DNA of 64,000 nucleotides from an uncultured SAR86 cluster bacterium (GTDB taxonomy: Bacteria > Pseudomonadota > Gammaproteobacteria > Magnimaribacterales > D2472), in assembly GCA_902595065.1 (NCBI GenBank), contig CACJOM010000002.1, positions 184,429 to 248,428 on the forward strand. The letters are read 5' to 3'. Positions within the stretch are counted from its first letter, which is position 1, and each line of letters begins with the position of its first letter. This document shows, piece by piece, positions 54,976-64,000 of this stretch. A model generated the notes under the pieces. That model ran no database searches. It saw only the letters and a list, made by a program, of their open reading frames with translations, and had not been told where the DNA came from. A program made the translations under genes and the position numbers.

Positions 54976-55389
54976 ATGGAGAAAACACCTTACGTTGGCC
55001 CCTTTCTCAGAATCATAGCTTCGGTCTATGACTTTTTTTTACTGCTTGGAGTTTGGTTTCTAGTTGGTTCACTTGCCCTGTGGTTGAATGGCGGAGAGAT
55101 ACTGAATCCAGTGCTTGGAAGTTTATTGGTATTCCTGAGCGGATGGGCTTTTTATGCATTTTTCTGGATGAAGAACGGACAAACCCTTGGAATGCAAGTT
55201 TGGAAATTTCAGATTGTTAATACAGATCAAAATCATGACCGAATCACCCTTAAGCAAACCTTTTTGAGATATTTAGTAAACTGCGGAATGCTTGCACTTC
55301 TGGGTATGCCGCTATTTCTTATTTATGCAGATTCAAAAAAACTTGCAGTCAATGACATTCTTTCAAAAACTAAATTAGAAAAAATTTAA
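54976..55389 (+). CDS. RDD-family membrane protein
   Basis: 137 aa with three hydrophobic helices (about 15-35, 43-62, 105-122). The family is named for conserved Arg-Asp-Asp; seen here as RIIASVYDFF in helix 1, and the typical MKNGQTLGMQVWKFQIV segment follows helix 2. RDD proteins are of mostly unknown function; some affect Na+/K+ tolerance or osmolytes. It ends at the base next to the lptG stop on the other strand, and is divergent from the POT transporter. Confidence 0.85.
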   Translation: MEKTPYVGPFLRIIASVYDFFLLLGVWFLVGSLALWLNGGEILNPVLGSLLVFLSGWAFYAFFWMKNGQTLGMQVWKFQIVNTDQNHDRITLKQTFLRYLVNCGMLALLGMPLFLIYADSKKLAVNDILSKTKLEKI

Positions 55390-56388
55390 CTAGATTCTCT
55401 GAAACTTATAGGTTCCGATTCCAACTAAAATTATAATTGGTAAAAGGTGTGCAATAAATATTGGCCATTGATAGGTGAGGAATGATGCAACGCTCAGATC
55501 TTTCGCTAAGTCATAAATAAGCCCAAGTGAAATACCTATTATTATTTGTTTACCTACTCCTTCTGAGCGTGAGCTATTGAACATGAGGCTGCCTGCTAAA
55601 AAGATTATTGCAAGAATTGAAACTGGTAACAGTGCCCTTGCGTATATTAATGTATCAATTTTTTGCAAATCTTTATCTGAGAGATAGGTTTTTTTAATAT
55701 CCAATAATGAAAAAAAAGAAGAATTTTCTAATGCATTATTTGTAAGCAGAAATGATGCGGGAAATTTAAAAGCCTGCTGGGTGACAGGGTCTTTAATAAA
55801 TAATTGGCCATTTTCTAGTTTACCTTCTTCATAATTAGCAAATGAGGTCACTCTTTGATGATCATTAAATTCTATAATTTGAATTGCCTTAACCTGCTTA
55901 TCATTTACTCGACTTAAGCCAATTAAATTTTTGTCTGCCATCTCCCATTGAATGACTTCAGCAGATTGAATGGATTGATTGAGAGTATTAGATTTTTTTG
56001 ATAGATCTAAAAATAGCGTTTCATCGAGAAAGATTAATGCCATTGACAAAATAATTGGGCCCAATCCTGATACTAATACAATTTTTAATGGTGAAAACCC
56101 GGCTGATCGCAAAAAGACTAAATTTCCCTGTTGATTGAATATTGAGAGAGCAATCAATGTTCCGATCAGCATTGAGCTCTCAAGGTACTGCATCCCTTTA
56201 TGTAATTGTTCATAGAGAATAATATTAAATATCATGGAAAGAGTTTGATTTATTGATAGATTCTCAAGCTCCATGACTAATGTCACTGAAAAATCAAGAA
56301 ATAACATTACCATCCATACCACGGCTGAAATAAGAAAACTTCTTTTTATAAGGTGTATGGAATAGGTATTAAAAATGTCTTTAATCAC
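55390..56388 (-). CDS. lptG: LPS export permease LptG
   Basis: Inner-membrane partner in the LptB2FG transporter. 332 aa with three N-terminal and three C-terminal membrane helices around a periplasmic beta-jellyroll (about 120-240). The YjgP/YjgQ family features (WMVMLFLDFSVTLVMEL, FNQQGNLVFLRSAGFSPLKIVL coupling helix) are clear. GTG at 56388 is chosen because it overlaps the lptF stop as GTGA; the frame also reaches a TTG at 56400. Convergent with the RDD gene with no gap between stop codons. Confidence 0.93.
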   Translation of the reverse strand: MIKDIFNTYSIHLIKRSFLISAVVWMVMLFLDFSVTLVMELENLSINQTLSMIFNIILYEQLHKGMQYLESSMLIGTLIALSIFNQQGNLVFLRSAGFSPLKIVLVSGLGPIILSMALIFLDETLFLDLSKKSNTLNQSIQSAEVIQWEMADKNLIGLSRVNDKQVKAIQIIEFNDHQRVTSFANYEEGKLENGQLFIKDPVTQQAFKFPASFLLTNNALENSSFFSLLDIKKTYLSDKDLQKIDTLIYARALLPVSILAIIFLAGSLMFNSSRSEGVGKQIIIGISLGLIYDLAKDLSVASFLTYQWPIFIAHLLPIIILVGIGTYKFQRI

Positions 56389-57512
56389 GAGCTTAACCAA
56401 GCTAAAAGAAAGAATATTAAAAAGATAATCAAAACAGTTTTTATTCTTGAGTTATAGAAGAGGTTTTTAAACGTGATTTTTCCATCAAGCCAAAAAAGCA
56501 AAGCTCCAAAAAATAAAAACACTAAATGCACAGGCCATAAGAAGTGATAAAAAAAGTTTGGGCTACCTGTATAGCTTTCTCTAAACGCAACCAAAATACT
56601 TAAATAAAATATATAAATTAATACGCCTGTAACGAGGCTGCCTTCCCTGCCTGATCTAGGGTTTTCTTTACCAAATACAAAACTGAGTAACATTAAGGCT
56701 ATGAGCATAATTGGTATGCTGGCATTCCATTGATTCTGAATAAAATTAGATTGGTTTTTATAATCAAGTAACTTAGAAAGAGTTAGGGGATTGCCTGTTA
56801 CCAAACCAATGTCTATAGAGTGAGTTAAATCTTTAAAAGAAGCGTCTATTTGATTGGGGCTATTTAAGTCTGGATATATAGATCCATTCTTAAAATTTAA
56901 GATCATTTTGCTATCTTCGTTAGAAATTTCCAGCTCCTTAGCCTTAATAATTGATAAAGCAGAGTCATCTTGAATAAAAAATGTTACTCCTGTCATTTGA
57001 TCGCCATTATAGAATTCGAAATAAAGATAGCTTCCAGCCCCATCAAGATTAACCAAGGTATTAGGCTGCAACATTGAAAGTTTGTCTTCATATGATTGCT
57101 CAGCTATAAGGTCCTTGGAAAGAGCTTTTCCATAAGGCGCCAGATAAATACTTATTATTGAGCAAGCAAATAAAGAAACTAAAAAAAATGGTGAGATATG
57201 CTTAATCAGTCTTAGCCTGGATACACCAGCAGAAAAATAAGCATAGATTCCATTGGAATTATAGAGCTCTGAAATAACAAGCAAGAGGCTAAGAAAAAAC
57301 GCAAAAGGTATCAATAGCGCTAAAAAATCAGGCAATCTAAGAAGAATTACAGTGAAAATAATATCTGGATTCAAACTACCTGCTGCAGCTTGCTCAAAAT
57401 AACCGACAAGTCTTGATGAAAAAATTAATGCTGTCAGGATAAATAGTATTGCAAAAAAGCCTTTAAAAATTTGAGAATTCAAATGAATTGCAAGAATATT
57501 CTTTTTATACAT
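56385..57512 (-). CDS. lptF: LPS export permease LptF
   Basis: Second permease of LptB2FG. 375 aa (E. coli 366). Six helices, three at each end, and a central periplasmic jellyroll (about 130-250). The coupling helix with NGIYAYFSAGVSRLRLIKHI and the final helices around VHLVFLFFGALLFWL fit the YjgP/YjgQ family. Divergent from pepA (66-nt gap) as in E. coli and Pseudomonas, and overlapping lptG. It works with LptB (6605-7330) and the LptA-like bridge (6211-6612). Confidence 0.94.
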   Translation of the reverse strand: MYKKNILAIHLNSQIFKGFFAILFILTALIFSSRLVGYFEQAAAGSLNPDIIFTVILLRLPDFLALLIPFAFFLSLLLVISELYNSNGIYAYFSAGVSRLRLIKHISPFFLVSLFACSIISIYLAPYGKALSKDLIAEQSYEDKLSMLQPNTLVNLDGAGSYLYFEFYNGDQMTGVTFFIQDDSALSIIKAKELEISNEDSKMILNFKNGSIYPDLNSPNQIDASFKDLTHSIDIGLVTGNPLTLSKLLDYKNQSNFIQNQWNASIPIMLIALMLLSFVFGKENPRSGREGSLVTGVLIYIFYLSILVAFRESYTGSPNFFYHFLWPVHLVFLFFGALLFWLDGKITFKNLFYNSRIKTVLIIFLIFFLLAWLSS

Positions 57513-57578
57513 GCCTTTAGCGATCTTGATGCATTACAATAAATATCTTATCAGTAATTTTTATCAGGAGTATGGTTT

Positions 57579-59093
57579 ATGGCTTACAAAGTCTTATCAA
57601 GTCTAACGGCAAACAATGTTAATTCTGCAGACCTATTAAAAATTAAGACAGATCTCTTAATTATTGCAGTTAATAAAAAAACATCAGCGGCAGCTGAACT
57701 CAAAGACCTGCAATCAAGTAATCAATCATTGATTAGAGAGTCGATAAAAGAAATTAATAGCGGCTCAAGAAAATCAATTTTTCTCCCAGCTCCAGCTAAA
57801 GTTGCAGCTAAAAATATTCTGCTGATCAAAGAACCGGATCCTAAAGCAGCTAGTTTTTTAGTGCTGCGTTATTACGAAGAGATCATGGGCTTGATTAAAT
57901 CAGCCAAAGCCAAGGACTTTGCATATCTTATGAGTTCAACTACTTCAAAAGATTTTGATATGACATGGGCTGCTGAAGTTGCAGCCAGAACATTTGAAGC
58001 TGCAGCCTATACATTCAATGCAACAAAAAATAAAACTGCAAAGCCTGTCACAGTGAAAAAAGGCGTTCTTCTATTTGCTGGTTTAACTCCCGCAAAATTA
58101 AGATCAATTAAAGCTGCTGTAAAGCTTGGCCATGCTGTTGGTGAGGGAATGAATGCTACAAAACATCTTGGTGACTTGCCTGCAAACCATTGCACACCAA
58201 GAATTATTGAGCGCAAAACAAAAGCCTTGAAAAAAGATTTTCCAACTCTAAAAATTTCTAGTCTCAATGAGAAAGATATGGAGCGATTAAAAATGGGATC
58301 TTATTTATCAGTTGGTAGAGGCAGTGATGAGCCCTCTAGAATGATGACCATTGAATACAGAGGTGGTGCACAGGATAAACAACCCATAGTACTAGTGGGC
58401 AAAGGAATTACATTTGATACCGGAGGGATTTCAATTAAGCCAAGTCCTGCTATGGATGAAATGAAATGGGATATGTGTGGAGCTGCATCTGTATTTGGTA
58501 TTATGCAAACGCTAGCAAGACTAAAAGCCAAAGTGAATGTTGTTGGCTTGCTAGTTTGTGCAGAAAATATGCCTTCTGCTCATGCTACTAAACCTGGCGA
58601 TGTGGTAACCTCCATGTCAGGTCAAACCATCGAGATCTTAAACACTGATGCTGAGGGCAGATTGGTACTATGTGATGCATTGACTTATTCAAAGAAATTT
58701 AAGCCTAGCCATGTAATTGACATGGCAACTCTAACTGGAGCTGTTGTTATTGCACTTGGTAGCCCTGCTACTGGAGTGATGGCCAATAATCAACCTCTTG
58801 CTGACAAAATTTTAGCTGCTGGGGAAAAATCTGGTGACCGAGCTTGGCAACTTCCTCTCTGGGAAGAATATGCACATTGCACCAAAACCAACTTTGCAGA
58901 CCTTGCTAATATTGGTGGCGGGAGAGAGGCTGGAACTATTCATGCTGCTTCTTTCCTATCTAACTTCACGAAAGACTTTAAATGGGCCCACATGGACATT
59001 GCAGCAAGTGCTTGGAATGGTGGCGCTAAAAAAGGTGGCACTGGTAGACCGGTTCCATTGTTAGCTGAATTAATTTTAAATGGAAATTTATAA
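57579..59093 (+). CDS. pepA: leucyl aminopeptidase (cytosol aminopeptidase, M17)
   Basis: Hexameric two-metal aminopeptidase; in E. coli PepA also binds DNA in carAB control and plasmid-dimer resolution. 504 aa (E. coli 503). Metal and catalytic residues appear in VGKGITFDTGGISIKP (Lys275, Asp280), WDMCGAASV, and the signature NTDAEGRLVLCDAL (355-361). The N-terminal macro-like domain spans about 1-165. Strong CAGGAG upstream. Divergent from lptF and followed by valS after 24 nt; holC, usually between, is absent. Confidence 0.97.
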   Translation: MAYKVLSSLTANNVNSADLLKIKTDLLIIAVNKKTSAAAELKDLQSSNQSLIRESIKEINSGSRKSIFLPAPAKVAAKNILLIKEPDPKAASFLVLRYYEEIMGLIKSAKAKDFAYLMSSTTSKDFDMTWAAEVAARTFEAAAYTFNATKNKTAKPVTVKKGVLLFAGLTPAKLRSIKAAVKLGHAVGEGMNATKHLGDLPANHCTPRIIERKTKALKKDFPTLKISSLNEKDMERLKMGSYLSVGRGSDEPSRMMTIEYRGGAQDKQPIVLVGKGITFDTGGISIKPSPAMDEMKWDMCGAASVFGIMQTLARLKAKVNVVGLLVCAENMPSAHATKPGDVVTSMSGQTIEILNTDAEGRLVLCDALTYSKKFKPSHVIDMATLTGAVVIALGSPATGVMANNQPLADKILAAGEKSGDRAWQLPLWEEYAHCTKTNFADLANIGGGREAGTIHAASFLSNFTKDFKWAHMDIAASAWNGGAKKGGTGRPVPLLAELILNGNL

Positions 59094-59117
59094 GACTTTT
59101 ATAAATCTTAATAGTTA

Positions 59118-61910
59118 ATGGATAAGAAGCCATATGACCCTTCGGATATAGAACGAAAGCTATATCAAGAATGGGAGGATTCCGGCATATTTGAACCTGG
59201 AGATGGATCAGATTCATATTCATTAGCCATACCCCCACCAAATGTTACGGGAACACTCCATATGGGGCATGGATTTCAAAATGCCATCATGGATTGCTTG
59301 ATTCGATACTATCGAATGTCAGGCAAAAATACCTTGTGGCAAGTCGGTACAGACCATGCAGGTATTGCAACTGAAATGGTGGTTGAGCGAAGACTGAATG
59401 CTAACGGCAAATCAAAGAATGAAATTGGTAGAGAAGCTTTTGAAAAAGAAGTTTGGAATTGGAAGAAGTACTCTGGCAACAAAATTACCTCACAGCTGAG
59501 ACGCCTGGGCTCTAGTCTAGATTGGAGTACTGAAAGATTCACTTTGGATGATGATTATCAGCATGCTGTTTTAAGTGCTTTTATACAATTATTTGAAGAA
59601 GGCTTAATTTATCAGGGCAAACGCCTCGTGAATTGGGATCCTGCATTAAAGACCTCCCTATCAGACCTTGAAGTAGTCAATAAAGATCTAACAATTAAAA
59701 TCTGGGAAATTAAGTATCAACTCGAGGGAGCTGATGAATTTGTAACTGTTGCTACCACAAGGCCTGAAACGCTTATGGGGGATATGGCTCTCGCAGTCAA
59801 TCCGGATGATAAGAGGTTTGCTCATCTGGTAGGTAAAAATGCTGAGATTCCCTTGTGCAATAGAGTTATTCCCATTGTTGCAGATGACTATGTAGATTCT
59901 GAATTTGGTACAGGGGTTGTGAAGATAACCCCTGGTCATGATTTTAATGATTACGAGCTAGGTAAACGACATGGACTACATATGAATGATAGCTTGCAAT
60001 GTCATATCGGTGATGAAAGAGCATTTGCTCCAATTTCAATTCTAAATAAAGCTGTTGAAGTTATTGGTGTTGCTCCGGAAAAATTTCATGGCATGGATAG
60101 ATTTGAGGCTCGTAAAGTTATCTTGCAGGACTTAGAAAAAGAAAAGCTTCTGATGTCTGAGAAAGAATATAAAAGCACTCTACCCTATGGGGATAGATCT
60201 GATCAAATTCTTGAGCCCCTCTTAACAGATCAATGGTATGTAGACGCTAAAACTCTTGCTAAACCAGCCATAGAAGCTGTTAAGTCTAAGGAAATTCAAT
60301 TTGTCCCTGCTAATTGGGAAAAAACCTATTTCCAATGGATGGATAATATTCAGGACTGGTGCATAAGCAGGCAACTATGGTGGGGACATAGAATTCCAAT
60401 TTGGTATGATGAATCAAACACACCCTATGCAGGCTTTTCTGAAGCAGACGTCAGAAAAAAGCATGGTCTTAAAGGTGAGTTACGTCAAGAAGAGGATGTA
60501 TTAGATACATGGTTTTCATCAAGTCTGTGGACATTTGCCACCATGGGCTGGCCCGATGAAAATGAAAAAATTAACCTTTTTCACCCAACAACAACCCTGG
60601 TAACTGGTTTTGATATTATCTTTTTTTGGGTCGCTAGAATGATAATGATGACCAAGCACTTTATGAAAGAGGTTCCCTTCAAAGAGGTTTATATTACTGG
60701 CCTAATCAAAGATGAAAATGGACAGAAAATGTCTAAATCAAAAGGAAATATCCTTGATCCAATTGATCTTATAGATGGGGTTTCCCTAGAGGAACTGCTA
60801 GAAAAAAGAACCGAAGGCATGATGCAACCTCAACTCAAAGAAAAAATTATTAAACAGACAAAAAAGCAGTTTCCTGAGGGTATCGAAAGTTATGGTACTG
60901 ATGCTTTACGATATACATTCTACTCTCTTGCTTCTCCAGGCAGAGACATTAATTTTGATATAGGCAGAATCAAGGGCTACAGAAATTTCTGCAATAAAAT
61001 TTGGAATGCTTTTAGGTTTATTGAAATGCAAGTTGGTAATCATGACTATCAACCCAATGAAAAATCAGAAGATATTTTATCTGACTGGATGGGATCAAAA
61101 ATTTATCAAACTGCTGAAAATTGTCAAACGCATATAAAACAATATCGGTTTGATTTAGCGTCAGCGGAGATATATGAACTAATATGGTCAAATTTCTGTG
61201 ACTGGTACATAGAATTTAGTAAAGTCGCTATCCAAAAGTCTGCTGAAACTAGTCAAATAAATACTTTAATTGGAAATTTAATTGATAACTTCTATAGCAT
61301 CCTTGAATTGTTGCATCCTTTCATGCCCTTTATTACTGAGGAGCTTTCTTCTAAATTGGCAGATTTGACAAAGGTAGAAAAACCAGGATTTTTAGTTGAA
61401 TGTGGCTTTGCTCATGGGCGAGAATCCAAGAAAAAAACTGAACAACAATTAGATGAGATCATTAAAATTATTTCTGCCCTCAGAGTTCTAAGAGCAGAAA
61501 ATCAAAATATTAAAAATGAGACTTTAAATCTCATCATTTCAAATGATCTCAACTCTGAGATGCAATCTGTTATCTGCGAGAGTAAAGAAGTGATTGCAGG
61601 TATTGCAAAATTAGATGGGATTGAATTTTCCGACAAAATCCCAGCAGAATCAATTGAAAAAACAATGGATGGATACAAGCTAATTATTCCATTGGAAGGA
61701 TTGATTGATCCTAAAGAAGAAATGATACGGCTTCAAAAAGAGCTGACAGATGTAGAGAATGATATTCAGATTATTAGCTCTAAACTTGCCAATGAGCAAT
61801 TTATTTCCAAGGCTCCCGCTGCAGTTGTGGAAAAAGAAAAAGTAAAAGTCTCAGATGCTGAAAGCAAAAAAGCAATGTTAGAAAAAAGTATAGCTAAGCT
61901 TCGGTCTTAG
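59118..61910 (+). CDS. valS: valyl-tRNA synthetase
   Basis: Class I aminoacyl-tRNA synthetase with editing. 930 aa (E. coli 951). HIGH-type motif HMGH (48-51, in PNVTGTLHMGHGF), the CP1 editing domain (about 190-340, TTRPETLMGDMALAV), KMSKS at 537-541, the anticodon-binding helical domain (about 640-790) and a C-terminal coiled-coil arm (about 860-930). pepA-valS is a conserved pair. Its 3' end overlaps the convergent hydrolase gene by 17 nt. Confidence 0.98.
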   Translation: MDKKPYDPSDIERKLYQEWEDSGIFEPGDGSDSYSLAIPPPNVTGTLHMGHGFQNAIMDCLIRYYRMSGKNTLWQVGTDHAGIATEMVVERRLNANGKSKNEIGREAFEKEVWNWKKYSGNKITSQLRRLGSSLDWSTERFTLDDDYQHAVLSAFIQLFEEGLIYQGKRLVNWDPALKTSLSDLEVVNKDLTIKIWEIKYQLEGADEFVTVATTRPETLMGDMALAVNPDDKRFAHLVGKNAEIPLCNRVIPIVADDYVDSEFGTGVVKITPGHDFNDYELGKRHGLHMNDSLQCHIGDERAFAPISILNKAVEVIGVAPEKFHGMDRFEARKVILQDLEKEKLLMSEKEYKSTLPYGDRSDQILEPLLTDQWYVDAKTLAKPAIEAVKSKEIQFVPANWEKTYFQWMDNIQDWCISRQLWWGHRIPIWYDESNTPYAGFSEADVRKKHGLKGELRQEEDVLDTWFSSSLWTFATMGWPDENEKINLFHPTTTLVTGFDIIFFWVARMIMMTKHFMKEVPFKEVYITGLIKDENGQKMSKSKGNILDPIDLIDGVSLEELLEKRTEGMMQPQLKEKIIKQTKKQFPEGIESYGTDALRYTFYSLASPGRDINFDIGRIKGYRNFCNKIWNAFRFIEMQVGNHDYQPNEKSEDILSDWMGSKIYQTAENCQTHIKQYRFDLASAEIYELIWSNFCDWYIEFSKVAIQKSAETSQINTLIGNLIDNFYSILELLHPFMPFITEELSSKLADLTKVEKPGFLVECGFAHGRESKKKTEQQLDEIIKIISALRVLRAENQNIKNETLNLIISNDLNSEMQSVICESKEVIAGIAKLDGIEFSDKIPAESIEKTMDGYKLIIPLEGLIDPKEEMIRLQKELTDVENDIQIISSKLANEQFISKAPAAVVEKEKVKVSDAESKKAMLEKSIAKLRS

Positions 61911-62865
61911 CCAGACTCGTTAAAAAATCACGAATAGCTGTGCCAACCAATGAGGGCTCAGCATAAGTAATATCATGCTTACCTCCCTCTAATACAAGTA
62001 ATTCAGATTGAGGAATAGAAAGCATTAGCTCCTCACTGCCTTTAAATGGAACAACGCCATCATCTGTTCCCCAAATAGTTAGAGTAGGCTTGTTCATATT
62101 TCCTACTTCGCTAAACATTTCTTGAGTGCTAAATAAATTGAAATTACGGGCTGTTGATAGCAAAGCATGAATAAAGCCCTTGTATTGCATCTGGATTCCT
62201 GCTTTTTTAATAAAATCTTTTTTTGATAAAGCCAATGGGTCATCTCTGGGTGGCTCATCATTTTCTTCGTTTCCTTGAAAGACTAATCTTGAACCAAAGA
62301 CATTTAAAACCCACTCTCCGATTAAAGGTTTCATGATCCACCAATCCTCAGTTGGATTTTCAACCATAAAACCTGCTGGAGCTATCAAAGACATGCTTTT
62401 AACCATGTCAGGAAACTCTTTAGTAAAGTGCCCAACTATGGGCCCGCCCATTGAATAACCCACTAGATGAACCTGATCAGAAATTCCCTGATTATCCAAT
62501 AGACCTTTAAGAGATTGAACAAAAACATCCTTGGTATATTTAATTCTTGGTCTCTCTGAATATCCTCGACCATAATGATCAAACACCAGGATTGAGTAGC
62601 CGGCATCTAATAAAAAACCCTTCATTCCATCCCAGACAAAGTGAGGGGTAGAAAATCCATGCACCAAAATGACTGTTTCATTATTTGCAACTTCAGCATC
62701 TGGATAATACCAGCGGTAATATAGATTGCCTTCTTTTAATGGGGCCCAAGAACCTTCCGCAGGAAGGTCAGATGCTTTTAAAGCTTTAAGGTTATATGTT
62801 TGAACAAAATATGGGATCCATAAAACCAAGAGAACAACCAAAAGACTGGTGAGTATTTTCTTCAT
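61894..62865 (-). CDS. membrane-anchored alpha/beta hydrolase
   Basis: 323 aa with an N-terminal hydrophobic segment (about 5-22) that may anchor it or act as a signal. Alpha/beta-hydrolase core: oxyanion strand ILVHGF (66-71), nucleophile Ser138 in GYSMGG, acid Asp268 or 269 in WGTDDGVVP, and His297 in GGKHDITY, so the triad is complete. The substrate is unknown (esters, haloalkanes and lipids are all possible for this fold). Its ATG overlaps the carboxyltransferase stop as ATGA, so it is coupled to that gene. Confidence 0.85.
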   Translation of the reverse strand: MKKILTSLLVVLLVLWIPYFVQTYNLKALKASDLPAEGSWAPLKEGNLYYRWYYPDAEVANNETVILVHGFSTPHFVWDGMKGFLLDAGYSILVFDHYGRGYSERPRIKYTKDVFVQSLKGLLDNQGISDQVHLVGYSMGGPIVGHFTKEFPDMVKSMSLIAPAGFMVENPTEDWWIMKPLIGEWVLNVFGSRLVFQGNEENDEPPRDDPLALSKKDFIKKAGIQMQYKGFIHALLSTARNFNLFSTQEMFSEVGNMNKPTLTIWGTDDGVVPFKGSEELMLSIPQSELLVLEGGKHDITYAEPSLVGTAIRDFLTSLAKTEA

Positions 62866-64000
62866 AAATTTCCTTGCGCAGATTGAAAAGCTTTAAGCAC
62901 AGTCTGTCTTGTATCTGCAGGGTCAATAACCGCATCAATTTCTAAAAAAGATGCTGCTTCAATGGCTTGGCCAACTTCATACATTTTAGCAACCAACTTA
63001 TCAAAAAGTTTTTTACGCTCATCAAGGTCTTCGATGCTCTCTAATTCTTTTTTATAACCCAGTTTAACAGCTCCCTCTATTCCCATGCCGCCAAATTCTC
63101 CTGTAGGCCATGCTGCAGTATAAACAGGATTATGAAGGCTACCTCCAACTAAAGCCTGTGCTCCTAAACCGTATCCTTTACGAAGAAAGATTGCTACAAG
63201 CGGAACCTGAATATTAGCTCCTTGTTTAAATAGAGATGCCATTCTTCTAACAGCTCCCCCCTCTTCACTTGCAGGACCAACCATGAACCCAGGAGTATCG
63301 GCAAGAACAAGAATTGAAAGATTATGATCATTGCAAATAGAAATAAACTCCGCTGCTTTTTCAGCAGACTCAGAATCTATTGCACCCCCAAGTTTCTGAC
63401 AATCACTTGCAAGAAGAGCGAAAGGCTTCCCTTCTATTCTAATAAAGCCGGTCACAATACTTTGACCGAAGTTTTTTCTGAGCTCCAAAAAACTATCATC
63501 ATCGGCCAATGTTTGAATAATATCGCGAACCTCATAGGTATAGCGTCTGTCCTCAGGCATTACATTGCGGAGGGCTTCTTGATCATTAACAGTGAATTCG
63601 CTGATAGGACCTTGAAAATAAGAAAGAAGCTTTTTTGCAATTAAGGTGGCCTGTTCTTCATTGTCAGCTACATAATCCACAACTCCATTCTTCTCATGTA
63701 CCGATACAGGCCCAATGTCAGTTGGCTCAAAAACACCCAGCCCACCCCCTTCTATCATAGCTGGACCAGCCATACCAATCCATGAACTTTTAGTTGCAAT
63801 CCTGAAATCTGAACAGCCAAATAATGCAGCATTACCTGCAAAGCAATAGCCATTATTTACTGCAATTTTTAAAGAGCTACCAGTTAATTGAGCCCAAGTA
63901 GAAAAAGATGGTATGTGTAATCCAGCCATCTGAATCAATACATCTGTATCTCCTGGTCTGCCCCCACCCCCTTCAGTAAAAATTACAATTGGGAGGTGAA
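62862..64000 (-). CDS. acyl-CoA carboxylase carboxyltransferase (C-terminal part, partial)
   Basis: Biotin-dependent carboxyltransferase of the crotonase-like fold; the frame is open to the window edge at 64000, so at least 379 C-terminal residues are here and the start is outside. Seen: LPIVIFTEGGGGRPGDTD right at the edge, NNGYCFAGNAALFGCSDF, IGMAGPAMIEGGGLG, FIRIEGKPFALLASDCQKLGGAID, and DTPGFMVGPASEEGGAVRR, then FLRKGYGLGAQALVGG. These match propionyl/methylcrotonyl/acetyl-CoA carboxylase beta subunits. It could instead be the end of a fused multidomain carboxylase. The substrate is not clear. The alpha/beta hydrolase is translationally coupled downstream. Confidence 0.88.
   Translation of the reverse strand, partial: HLPIVIFTEGGGGRPGDTDVLIQMAGLHIPSFSTWAQLTGSSLKIAVNNGYCFAGNAALFGCSDFRIATKSSWIGMAGPAMIEGGGLGVFEPTDIGPVSVHEKNGVVDYVADNEEQATLIAKKLLSYFQGPISEFTVNDQEALRNVMPEDRRYTYEVRDIIQTLADDDSFLELRKNFGQSIVTGFIRIEGKPFALLASDCQKLGGAIDSESAEKAAEFISICNDHNLSILVLADTPGFMVGPASEEGGAVRRMASLFKQGANIQVPLVAIFLRKGYGLGAQALVGGSLHNPVYTAAWPTGEFGGMGIEGAVKLGYKKELESIEDLDERKKLFDKLVAKMYEVGQAIEAASFLEIDAVIDPADTRQTVLKAFQSAQGNL

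Noticed and set aside
63950..63980. C-rich runs near the right edge as further slippage tracts
   Set aside because: Runs are only five C long and encode the conserved GGGGRPG motif of carboxyltransferases with the frame intact.

Overview
The window is 64 kb of a low-GC (by eye mid-30s % G+C), very compact gammaproteobacterial chromosome. Gene order is the main clue. Blocks match the Pseudomonas/E. coli core: rplM-rpsI-(petA), murA-ibaG-mlaC, kdsD-lptA-lptB-rpoN, mreBCD-yhdP, hemA-prfA-prmC, lolB-ispE-tRNA-Gln-prs-rplY-pth-ychF, carAB-greA-rlmE-ftsH-glmM-tpiA-secG-tRNA-rimP-nusA-infB-rbfA-truB-rpsO-pnp, map-glnD-dapD-dapE, and lptFG-pepA-valS. Low GC, near-zero intergenic spacing, genes dropped from otherwise conserved operons, and acyl-CoA and peptide-uptake genes suggest a streamlined marine heterotroph of the SAR86 kind. 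That taxonomic placement is inference. No mobile elements, prophage, CRISPR arrays or rRNA genes were seen, and no stretch over 300 bases lacks a gene.

Layout. 1-2048 (-): start of a Rieske protein gene, rpsI, rplM, zapE. 2069-5187: degS-like protease (+) convergent on mlaC-ibaG-murA (-). 5227-9985 (+): kdsD-lptA-lptB-rpoN-mgtE, covering LPS core sugar, LPS transport, sigma-54 and Mg2+ transport. 9966-15783 (-): mreB-mreC-mreD-yhdP, with yhdP broken at two poly-G tracts. 15857-19019 (+): gatCAB. 19012-21091 (-): AlkK-like acyl-CoA ligase and MaoC dehydratase. 21192-24312 (-): hemA-prfA-prmC. 24290-29055 (+): lolB-ispE-tRNA-Gln-prs-rplY-pth-ychF, then tRNA-Met. 29237-29747 (-): two small, apparently paralogous membrane proteins of unknown function. 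29919-47849 (-): the long transcription/translation super-cluster from carA to pnp, with tRNA-fMet inside it and tRNA-Leu(GAG) in reverse. 47991-53463 (+): map-glnD-dapD-dapE. 53468-57512: POT peptide transporter (-), RDD protein (+), lptF-lptG (-). 57579-61910 (+): pepA-valS. 61894-64000 (-): acyl-CoA carboxyltransferase (cut by the window edge) and an alpha/beta hydrolase.

Together the genes cover ribosome and translation machinery (rpsI, rplM, rplY, rpsO, infB, rbfA, rimP, prfA, prmC, pth, gatCAB, valS, four tRNAs), transcription factors (nusA, greA, rpoN), envelope building (murA, glmM, mreBCD, lptA/B/F/G, kdsD, lolB, mlaC, yhdP, secG, ftsH, degS) and core metabolism (carAB, prs, tpiA, hemA, ispE, dapDE, glnD).

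The most interesting signals are: (1) an H-type pseudoknot directly upstream of the rpsO Shine-Dalgarno, with a mutually exclusive extended hairpin, which resembles the S15 autoregulatory leader of E. coli; (2) yhdP interrupted by a G10 and a G8 tract, each one G too long, where removing one G at each gives an open 1146-codon frame with a typical YhdP tail; (3) the tandem pair of small two-helix membrane proteins with a structured 5' leader; (4) an initiator tRNA whose 1-72 mismatch is U.U instead of the usual C.A.
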